Assembly: GCF_000426705.1 (NCBI RefSeq) | Contig: NZ_KE384556.1 | Coordinates: 304,876-368,875 of the forward strand | DNA length: 64,000 nucleotides | From: Spirochaeta cellobiosiphila DSM 17781 | Lineage (GTDB): Bacteria > Spirochaetota > Spirochaetia > DSM-17781 | Direction of reading: 5' to 3' | Shown here: piece after piece, positions 17,082 through 23,660 of the stretch | Position numbering within the stretch: the stretch's first letter is position 1 | Layout: each line of letters starts with the position of its first letter | Made by a program: the position numbers and the translations under genes | The notes under the pieces: generated by a model | What the model was told of the DNA's origin: nothing | The model's input: only the letters and a program-made list of their open reading frames with translations | Databases searched by the model: none

Positions 17082-18116
17082 CTAATCCTCTAATGGATAA
17101 GGAAATGCCCTGCCTAATGCATCATGAAGAATATACCATCGCCCACTAATCTCCCAATCCCCGGTAAGAGGAATACGCCCCCCCCCATCGGGCATATCAA
17201 CGGCATAGGTAGGGACAGACAAAGCACTCATTTCTTTACGAAGAGCTTTTGTTAATCCTACCCCCTTGTCCAGAGACACCCGAAAATGACTGGTTCCAAT
17301 GGCTAAATCCGGCTGTAATAAATAACCTGCGGCAATACCACAACTCACCAACCCACGATATAAATCTCTTAATGTCACAAAATTATCATTTACTCCCTTC
17401 AGTAATACGGCCTGATTGATGATAGGAATACCCGAATCTATGAGGAGTTTAATGCTATCTCGACTTTCCTGAGTCAATTCTCTAGGGTGGTTAAATTGAA
17501 CAGTAAACCACAGAGGGGAGTACTTTTTAAGGATTTTCACTAATCTTGCGGTTACCCTACTGGGGAGAACAACGGGCATTCTGGTGGATATGCGAAACAC
17601 AATATCCTGACGTCTCTCTTTGACTTTTAATAATAGATAATCAAGAAGGGGATCACTCAACATAAGAGGATCACCGCCGGTAATCAAGATCTCCTTTACC
17701 TCTTTGTGACTAGCTAAATACATCGCAATTTGATCCGTCTGATACCGGGTAATCATTCCCTGTGATTGCCCAAGAAATGATCTTCTAAAACAATGGCGGC
17801 AATAAGTAGGACACTGGTCAGTTGTCAAAATAATAGCCCGTGAGGGGTAGCGATGAATGAACCGGGGTAAGGGATGATGTTTTTCTTCCATAAGGGGATC
17901 ACTAGATTCATAACTTAGAAAGTTCAATTCTTTTACAGAAGGAACAAATTGTTTTCTTATAGGATCAGAAGGATCTTTTTTTGCCAGCTCCATATAATAG
18001 GGACTAACACCAACAGGGAGATGAGGATTCTGATGTGCTTCTTTAAAAAACTGCTCTTCATCAGAAGATAACTCGAACTTTTCATCTAAAATTTTATTGA
18101 TTCGGCTATAGTCCAT
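17082..18116 (-). CDS. KamA-family radical SAM protein (EpmB-like)
   Basis: A 344-residue radical SAM enzyme of the lysine 2,3-aminomutase superfamily. The cluster motif CPTYCRHC with FRRSFLGQ follows TTD near residue 106; ILITGGDPLML and RISTRMPVVLPSRVT are further family stretches, and a PLP-binding lysine is expected near the C-terminal third. The length fits EpmB (beta-lysylation of elongation factor P) better than true KamA (over 400 residues, with an extra C-terminal region). No epmA or efp gene is near to settle this. It lies 79 bp upstream of the leuA leader on the same strand. Confidence 0.75.
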   Translation of the reverse strand: MDYSRINKILDEKFELSSDEEQFFKEAHQNPHLPVGVSPYYMELAKKDPSDPIRKQFVPSVKELNFLSYESSDPLMEEKHHPLPRFIHRYPSRAIILTTDQCPTYCRHCFRRSFLGQSQGMITRYQTDQIAMYLASHKEVKEILITGGDPLMLSDPLLDYLLLKVKERRQDIVFRISTRMPVVLPSRVTARLVKILKKYSPLWFTVQFNHPRELTQESRDSIKLLIDSGIPIINQAVLLKGVNDNFVTLRDLYRGLVSCGIAAGYLLQPDLAIGTSHFRVSLDKGVGLTKALRKEMSALSVPTYAVDMPDGGGRIPLTGDWEISGRWYILHDALGRAFPYPLED

Positions 18117-18249
18117 AGTATTTTGTTATCACTAATAGCCTATTAAAAGCAAGAGTCCCAAGTATAGCCTATATAGAGCTTTTATCTTTTCAGGATGGTA
18201 AAATTTCATTACCTTTACTTTGAGTAACCAAACATAAGGGAATATTACA

Positions 18250-19170
18250 ATGGAACCAGACCTGAACCTAACAGAACTAATCTCTAATATCCTGAGGACC
18301 TACGACGAAATCGGAGGTATCAACCACTTAAAAGGACCAAATCTACCTAGTCGAGAAAGTATCTACAGCATCATTGAAGATTTAGAGTCCTTAGTCTTTC
18401 CTGGTTTCAAGCAAGAAGTTCAACTTGATGCTGGAGCTATTCCTTATTTTACAACATCCCGTGTGGCCAAAGCTGCTGGGAGTTTGATGCGGGAAATAAA
18501 AAAAAGCCTTTTCTTTAAACACCGTGATGAAAAAAATCCTCCTTCCCGTGAGGATCTATGTAAACTATCGCGAATTATAACCTGTGAATTTATGAACACC
18601 CTACCTAGCTTAAGACAGCGGATCCATACAGATGTTTATGCAGCCTTCCAAGGAGATCCTGCGGCGAAAAGTATTGAGGAAGTCATACTAAGTTATCCTG
18701 GTATTGAAGCAATCATGGTATATCGCCTGGCACACGAACTCTATCTTAAGCAAGTTCCCCTCATACCAAGAATGATGAGTGAGATCATTCATGGCAAAAC
18801 AGGAATTGATATACATCCTGGAGCACAGATAGGAGAAGCCTTCTTCATTGATCATGGAACGGGAGTCGTTATAGGAGAAACATCACGTATTGGTAATAAT
18901 GTCAAAATATACCAAGGGGTGACCCTGGGAGCTCTCAGTGTTAAGAAAAATGAAGCGGATGTAAAACGTCACCCTACTATTGAGGACAATGTAACCATCT
19001 ATGCGGGGGCCACAATACTAGGGGGGGATACGATTATAGGAGCAGATTCAACCATAGGAGGAAATGTTTGGTTAGTAACCTCCGTCCCCCATCATAGCAA
19101 AATATATAATCAACCCATTGAATATGTCATCCGTCGAGATACCTACGAAGAACCTGATTTCCAGATATAA
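18250..19170 (+). CDS. cysE: Serine O-acetyltransferase
   Basis: Acetylates L-serine with acetyl-CoA, first step of cysteine synthesis. The 306-residue protein has an N-terminal helical domain and a C-terminal left-handed beta-helix of hexapeptide repeats: [20 protein letters not shown], then [20 protein letters not shown] and a second set [19 protein letters not shown]. The [11 protein letters not shown] segment is diagnostic for CysE, with the catalytic Asp-His. It is slightly longer than the E. coli enzyme, as in EpsC-like serine acetyltransferases. Followed by an intrinsic terminator; transcribed alone, divergent from the radical SAM gene. Confidence 0.93.
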   Translation: MEPDLNLTELISNILRTYDEIGGINHLKGPNLPSRESIYSIIEDLESLVFPGFKQEVQLDAGAIPYFTTSRVAKAAGSLMREIKKSLFFKHRDEKNPPSREDLCKLSRIITCEFMNTLPSLRQRIHTDVYAAFQGDPAAKSIEEVILSYPGIEAIMVYRLAHELYLKQVPLIPRMMSEIIHGKTGIDIHPGAQIGEAFFIDHGTGVVIGETSRIGNNVKIYQGVTLGALSVKKNEADVKRHPTIEDNVTIYAGATILGGDTIIGADSTIGGNVWLVTSVPHHSKIYNQPIEYVIRRDTYEEPDFQI

Positions 19171-19174
19171 TAGA

Positions 19175-19198
19175 GGCTTCCCATTCGGGGAGCTTTTT
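19175..19198 (+). terminator. cysE terminator
   Basis: Stem GCTTCCC (19176-19182) with GGGGAGC (19187-19193), including one G-U pair, then TTTTT. It begins six bases after the cysE stop. Confidence 0.75.
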
Positions 19199-19351
19199 GA
19201 ATCACATCCATAATAAGCTGTTCTGACACAGATTTAAGGAAATGAGAAATTAATGTGCCAGAATAGACACCTATAAATGTTACATCATTACAACACCTCA
19301 AAAAGAGGAATATTAACAAAGGGAATCCTTTGATCATTTATAGGAGACAAA

Positions 19352-20503
19352 ATGAAAAAAAGCAAAGGCTTACTGTTCGCCTTATTAGTACTATCACTCT
19401 CCCTTTTCATGGGATGTGAGACAACAAAAAGGGAAGAACCTTCGGGCATTACTCGACAAGAGATACAGGACATTATCAGTCAAGCTCAAGATATACAGAC
19501 ACCAAGGGGTATCAATGAACGAAAAGAGATCGAGATCGGCGGCATCAAACAATGGATATCAGTTCGAGGTCGGGATCGCAGAAACCCAGTACTCCTTTTC
19601 ATACATGGTGGACCAGGAACTACGGAGATGCCTGTAAGCTGGTTTTATCAGGCCCCTTTGGAAGATTACTTCACTGTAGTCCAGTGGGATCAAAGGGGGG
19701 GAGGAAAGTCTGTGGGGTCCAATGATCAAGCAGCAGTAATCCCAACAATCACCTATGAACGTATGATTAATGATGGAGAAGAGGTCCTTTCCTATCTACA
19801 AAAGGAATATGGAAAAGAAAAGATCTTCGTTCTCGGTCATTCCTGGGGAACTCTTATTGGACTGGAATTAGCCCTAAGACATCCCGATAGTCTGTATGCT
19901 TATATTGGAATGGGACAGGTTCTCTCAACACATGAGAATGAAGTCCTGGGCTATCAATTTGCCTTGGAAGAAGCACGTCGGAATAATAATGAAAAGGCTA
20001 TTCAAGAACTTGAGTCTATCGCCCCCTACCCCGAAGAGGATGGATCACTGGCGGTACAAGAGGTTCTTATTCAAAGATATTGGGTATCATTCTATGGCGG
20101 TATGACATGGGGACGTACAAATCTAGATTATGAATATAATCTTCGTCTTCTGTCGCCGGATTATACTGATAAGGATCTGGAAGCAGACAATGAAGCGGTC
20201 AATGTTGTTTTAAAATTGCTCCCTCAATTAGTTGATATAGACTATAGGGACATAACAAAACTTGATGTTCCCCTGTTTCTCTTTTCCGGGCGCCACGATT
20301 ATGCAGTACCGTCTGCTATATCTGCCAAATGGTTTGAAGAGCTACAGGCGCCAGACAAAAAACTTGTCTGGTTTGAACATTCAGCTCACATGATGCCTAT
20401 GGAACAGCCAGGTAAATTTCTCTTACACTTAATCCAGGATGTCAGACCGATTGCTGTCAAGGCTGGAGATGCGGCTCCAGAAGATACACCAGGGCTGAAA
20501 TAG
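19352..20503 (+). CDS. Alpha/beta-hydrolase lipoprotein (proline-iminopeptidase-like)
   Basis: A 383-residue secreted hydrolase. The signal peptide ends in the lipobox LFMGC (Cys22), so it should be a lipoprotein. The alpha/beta-hydrolase triad is visible: nucleophile in VLGHSWGTLIG, acid in FSGRHDYAVP and His in EHSAHMMPMEQP; the oxyanion region is HGGPGTTEMP followed by VVQWDQRGGGKS, as in peptidase family S33. A good AGGAG precedes ATG 19352. It stands alone between cysE and a convergent MerR gene. The natural substrate (peptide or ester) cannot be told. Confidence 0.85.
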   Translation: MKKSKGLLFALLVLSLSLFMGCETTKREEPSGITRQEIQDIISQAQDIQTPRGINERKEIEIGGIKQWISVRGRDRRNPVLLFIHGGPGTTEMPVSWFYQAPLEDYFTVVQWDQRGGGKSVGSNDQAAVIPTITYERMINDGEEVLSYLQKEYGKEKIFVLGHSWGTLIGLELALRHPDSLYAYIGMGQVLSTHENEVLGYQFALEEARRNNNEKAIQELESIAPYPEEDGSLAVQEVLIQRYWVSFYGGMTWGRTNLDYEYNLRLLSPDYTDKDLEADNEAVNVVLKLLPQLVDIDYRDITKLDVPLFLFSGRHDYAVPSAISAKWFEELQAPDKKLVWFEHSAHMMPMEQPGKFLLHLIQDVRPIAVKAGDAAPEDTPGLK

Positions 20504-20576
20504 TTTTTCTTATCAATCAAGGTTAAAGATCAGGAAACTGTTTCTTTAACCTTGACTTCTTGTAGGCCTAAGGAAG

Positions 20577-20948
20577 TTAATCCAAAAAGGAGAGAATAGA
20601 TTCTCCTTTCGGACAAGTACTCTGAATACCTTTCAACGCTGCTAAATTCTTCCATAAGGAAGCAATCCCCCCTTCGATCTCATCAATCTTCTCTTGTAAT
20701 GTTCTTTCAAAATCACGGAAAGTCATGGATCCAGACATGATACCATCCAGGAAAGTCTTAATTTCCCTCAAGGTGAAACCCAAATCTTTAGAGCGTTTAA
20801 TCACTTGTACGGTAGCAACATAACGTTCAGAATAGTCTCTATAACTGTTTGGCCCTCGTTCAACCTCCCCTAATAGTCCCAACTTCTCGTAATAACGCAA
20901 AGTATCTTTGGATACACCTGCCTTCTGTGCTAGTTCACCAATATTCAT
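20577..20948 (-). CDS. MerR-family transcriptional regulator
   Basis: A 123-residue one-component regulator. The winged helix-turn-helix is typical (MNIGELAQKAGVSKDTLRYY and EKLGLL), followed by YRDYSERYVATVQVIKRSK, then a coiled coil (about 75-110) for dimerisation. A single Cys (STCPKGES) lies near the C-terminus; the paired Cys of metal sensors are absent, so it resembles YyaN/AdhR-type members that sense reactive small molecules. It is divergent from an SDR gene, with a perfect MerR-type dyad between them. Confidence 0.9.
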   Translation of the reverse strand: MNIGELAQKAGVSKDTLRYYEKLGLLGEVERGPNSYRDYSERYVATVQVIKRSKDLGFTLREIKTFLDGIMSGSMTFRDFERTLQEKIDEIEGGIASLWKNLAALKGIQSTCPKGESILSFLD

Positions 20949-20959
20949 CTAAAAACCTC

Positions 20960-20991
20960 TTTACCCTGGAGTATACTCCACTGTTTATCTT
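20960..20991 (+). promoter_or_regulatory. MerR-type operator within a wide-spaced promoter
   Basis: The perfect palindrome TGGAGTATACTCCA (20967-20980) lies between a -35-like TTTACC (20960-20965) and a -10-like TTATCT/TATCTT (20985-20991), giving a 19-20 bp spacer. Over-long spacing with the dyad in the spacer is the hallmark of promoters activated by MerR-type proteins through DNA distortion. It would drive the SDR gene at 21035. Confidence 0.8.
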
Positions 20992-21034
20992 ATTTTCAAA
21001 TAGTAAGTCTCATACTGGAGACACAGGAGAAAAT

Positions 21035-21988
21035 ATGGAAGCTATTGTATTTGGGGCCAGCGGTTTTATAGGAAGCCATGTAGCCCAGCAATTAAAAGAA
21101 GTCGGATATCATGTCACCGGAATTATTAGAAAAAGCAGTGACAGTCATTTTCTGGAAACCCTCGGTATCACCATTGAAAGGCTAGATTTTTCTTCAGACG
21201 ATCAACTGTTTCAGAGTATGAGGAAAAAGGCTCTGGTCTACAACTGCATAGCAGCAGTAACGGCCACAGATGAGGCAATCCTACGAGAGACAGAAATAGA
21301 ATTGCCTCGCCGTATCATAAGGGCCGCAGCCAAAGGAGGAGTTGCTGGATATATTCAGCTGAGCTCCATCATCGCCTACGGGCCCCACATGCCTGACAGC
21401 CCTCTCAATGAAAACTTCACACCCCGCCCCAAAGATTTGCTTGATAGAATATCATGGGAACGGGAACTCGCAGTGAAAGAAGAATGTCATAAGAGAAACG
21501 TACCCTTTGTTATCCTTGAACCGGTCACGACTATTGGCTCAAGAGATAAGCACTCCGCACTACACCAGCTTTTCCTCGGACACAAAAAGGGGGAGTTCCC
21601 CCTTGTGAAGGATGGTGAAAGCAGAATGTCAGGAATCGATACAAGAGATATAGGTAGAGCGATGGCATGGATAGGCGATAATATGGATATTCTCAAAGGA
21701 GAAACCCTGATCACAAAGGGGTATGATTTTCAATGGAAAGAGCTGAAATCTCTTTTGGACGAATTCTGGGGAATAAAGGCAAAAGAAGGAAAATTGAATT
21801 TTCACTTGCTCTATCCTTTAAGCTTTCTTCTAGAGAAAATCATGAAGAATCCCCCTGTCACAAGAGCACTGCTTCTGGCCCTCGGCAAAAATAAGATCTA
21901 CGATGATACTAAGATACGGAATCTGGGGTTCAAAACTATTTACACAGTCCAAGACTCTCTCAAGTACGCCTTGAATACGATTAATTAA
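21035..21988 (+). CDS. NAD-dependent epimerase/dehydratase-like protein
   Basis: A 317-residue extended short-chain dehydrogenase-like protein. The NAD(P)-binding motif GASGFIGSHVAQQL opens the protein. The start is ATG 21035 with AGGAG five bases upstream; the reading frame extends further but runs back through the MerR operator. The expected YxxxK catalytic pair after LSSIIAYG is not recognisable: the position reads ISWERELAVKEE. So it may be an atypical or binding-only member of the family. It is under a MerR-type promoter, which suggests a role against an electrophile or related stress. Confidence 0.75.
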   Translation: MEAIVFGASGFIGSHVAQQLKEVGYHVTGIIRKSSDSHFLETLGITIERLDFSSDDQLFQSMRKKALVYNCIAAVTATDEAILRETEIELPRRIIRAAAKGGVAGYIQLSSIIAYGPHMPDSPLNENFTPRPKDLLDRISWERELAVKEECHKRNVPFVILEPVTTIGSRDKHSALHQLFLGHKKGEFPLVKDGESRMSGIDTRDIGRAMAWIGDNMDILKGETLITKGYDFQWKELKSLLDEFWGIKAKEGKLNFHLLYPLSFLLEKIMKNPPVTRALLLALGKNKIYDDTKIRNLGFKTIYTVQDSLKYALNTIN

Positions 21989-22073
21989 ACCGACTTATCC
22001 CATACAACGAGCCGATTAGAAGATCTAAGCTTCTGATTCCAGTAGAGCTTTTAGAATTGTAAATCACAATAAA

Positions 22074-22097
22074 AAACCCACCAATCATGGTGGGTTT
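22074..22097. terminator. Bidirectional terminator after the SDR gene
   Basis: Perfect stem AAACCCACCA (22074-22083) / TGGTGGGTTT (22088-22097) with a 4-nt loop, preceded by an A run and ending in T's. Its stem sequence is nearly the same as the second hairpin at 22346-22369 on the other side of the tandem palindromes. Confidence 0.8.
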
Positions 22098-22154
22098 GGT
22101 TAGTAAGCTCTGTTCCCATCATGAGAAAAGAATCCTTTTACTACTTAGTCTGAA

Positions 22155-22241
22155 TGTTAGAAGGTCCTTCTAACTTTTTTAGCAGGTCCTCCTAAAAGTT
22201 TTAGAAGGACCTTCTAAAACTTTTAGAAAGGCTTTCTAAAA
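22155..22241. repeat. Four tandem palindromes with exact 22-bp periodicity
   Basis: Four units are centred at 22165, 22187, 22209 and 22231. Each is a near-perfect palindrome of 19-23 bp, one base separating neighbours, with core TAGAAGG-N-CCTTCTA. Unit 1 ends GTTAG...CTAAC instead of TTTTAG...CTAAAA, and unit 4 has GAAAG...CTTTC instead of GAAGG...CCTTC: both arms changed together, so symmetry was kept. Unit 2 has one mismatch (AGCAGG / CCTCCT). The array lies in a gap between converging genes, so it is not an ordinary promoter element. It could be a protein-binding array (two helical turns apart) or a set of RNA hairpins. Confidence 0.85.
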
Positions 22242-22345
22242 TTAAAACATCCCAACCATAACAACATACTCTATGGCTTCAAAGCCCTCCCTTACTGATG
22301 TGAAACTGGAAGGATATGAAGGCGGTCAGCATAATAGACATAACA

Positions 22346-22369
22346 AAACCCACCATAACAGGTGGGTTT
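22346..22369. terminator. Terminator after the SPOR-protein gene
   Basis: Stem AAACCCACC (22346-22354) / GGTGGGTTT (22361-22369), 6-nt loop, with T's following on the minus strand (GGTGGGTTTTG). It lies 25 bp beyond the stop of the SPOR gene. The rest of 22098-22345 outside the tandem palindromes contains nothing recognisable. Confidence 0.75.
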
Positions 22370-22393
22370 CTCAGGGGGGATGATTCTGATATT

Positions 22394-23074
22394 TTAGTTT
22401 AAAGTCTTCTCAACATAGACCTTAGTCACATAACTTTCACCAAAGCCCTCTAGACCTTTAACCCAATCCAGGTATTTTTCAGCTTCAGCAGAATTGCTAT
22501 AAGGACCTATTCGGACTCTAAAGTAGGTTTTGTCCCCTGATGTTTTAGTAAATACAGTTACGGGAACATCATTCTCTTCCAGAGTTTTCTTGGTCTCATC
22601 AGCTCTGTACCTATCAGTGTAACTTGCCACTTGAATCCAGTGTTCTGTTACACGAATGGTTTGTTGAGGTGCCGGTTTAGGTTCTACCTTAGGCTTGGGA
22701 GTATTCTGAACAGGTGCTGTTTTTTGTACAGCCGCTGGTTGAACTTGCTTTATTTCATCAGGGACAATAGGTTCTATGACCTTGTCTTTATTTCCCTCTT
22801 CTTTGACATCATAGGTGATGACTAAGTCTTTGGATTCTTCTGATTCTGGTTTCTGCTCAAAGTTCTCTTCCGAGGGGATTGTCTCTGGGTTACGAACCCA
22901 CTCCATCACGTCATCCTGGGTTGTGATTTCTTCAGGAGCTGGGGCTGAGGCAAAAATAGCCTGATCAGAATCCTTTACTTGAGGGTAATACCAGAAGGCG
23001 GCGACTGCAGCCAACAATATCAACGCTGTGATAGCTGATATAAATATAATTAGTGGCTTATTGTTCTGATCCAT
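22394..23074 (-). CDS. SPOR-domain membrane protein
   Basis: A protein of about 226 residues. One transmembrane helix near the N-terminus (PLIIFISAITALILLAAVA) is followed by an acidic, proline-rich linker (about 30-145) and a C-terminal SPOR domain (about 150-226; HWIQVASYTDRYRADE, FRVRIGPYSNSAEAE). SPOR domains bind denuded septal peptidoglycan, so a role in cell division or wall remodelling in the periplasm is likely. The frame runs to a TTG at 23113, but ATG 23074 gives a normal N-terminus (MDQNNKPL); it overlaps coaE by 17 bp. Last gene of the fliS-polA-coaE operon. Confidence 0.85.
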   Translation of the reverse strand: MDQNNKPLIIFISAITALILLAAVAAFWYYPQVKDSDQAIFASAPAPEEITTQDDVMEWVRNPETIPSEENFEQKPESEESKDLVITYDVKEEGNKDKVIEPIVPDEIKQVQPAAVQKTAPVQNTPKPKVEPKPAPQQTIRVTEHWIQVASYTDRYRADETKKTLEENDVPVTVFTKTSGDKTYFRVRIGPYSNSAEAEKYLDWVKGLEGFGESYVTKVYVEKTLN

Positions 23075-23660
23075 GGAACGATACCAATCCTTTTTTAATA
23101 AGTAGGGAGTCAAGAATCGCTTTGGTTTTTGAAAAACTCCCCCGATTATCTACTCTATAAATATCGGTATCTGCCAAAGAGGCTTGAGAGAATAATCCTC
23201 TTTGCGTCTTAAATCGTCTATAGACTTGAATGATACTGATGTGGTCTCTTTTCATACATCTCATAAAACGCCTTAGATAAGGAGCCGTAACAAAGAAAAC
23301 AAAGTCACATAATACATGGAGCTTCATCTTATATAAAAGAGCCGCGTTAATTACAACCGTTTCTTGTGATTGTTCAACGATATCTTTGCATATCTGCACC
23401 ATTTGCGGGTGTACAATACTTTCTAGGGCAATGAGTTTTTCAGGATCATTGAATACAATAGATCCTAGTACTTTTCGGTTGACCTGATTCGTCTCATCCA
23501 AGATGGAGGGACCAAATCGCTTGACCACTTCCTCTTTACTATTAACCAAAGCTTGATGTCCTAAGGCATCCACATCAATCTCTTTGTAGCCTTTGCCTTG
23601 TAGATACTCTGCTATTTTACTTTTCCCGGAACAAGATAATCCTGTAACACCTATGACCAT
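23058..23660 (-). CDS. coaE: Dephospho-CoA kinase
   Basis: Catalyses the last step of CoA synthesis. It has 200 residues, the normal size, with the P-loop GLSCSGKSKIAEYL at residue 6 and DVDALGHQ and VIVINAALL-like stretches (VVINAALLYK) of the family. It begins directly after the polA stop with no spacer. The C-terminal quarter is less conserved than usual. Confidence 0.92.
   Translation of the reverse strand: MVIGVTGLSCSGKSKIAEYLQGKGYKEIDVDALGHQALVNSKEEVVKRFGPSILDETNQVNRKVLGSIVFNDPEKLIALESIVHPQMVQICKDIVEQSQETVVINAALLYKMKLHVLCDFVFFVTAPYLRRFMRCMKRDHISIIQVYRRFKTQRGLFSQASLADTDIYRVDNRGSFSKTKAILDSLLIKKGLVSFHGSEQ

Noticed and set aside
18195-18227. Mini-ORF MVKFHYLYFE ahead of cysE
   Set aside because: No Cys or Ser codon run, no alternative hairpins; likely chance in AT-rich DNA.
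22155-22241. CRISPR array
   Set aside because: Palindromes are contiguous with one-base separators and no spacers, and no cas gene is present.
22273-22383. Short plus-strand ORF of 36 codons beside the tandem palindromes
   Set aside because: No ribosome site, and it runs through the terminator hairpin at 22346-22369.
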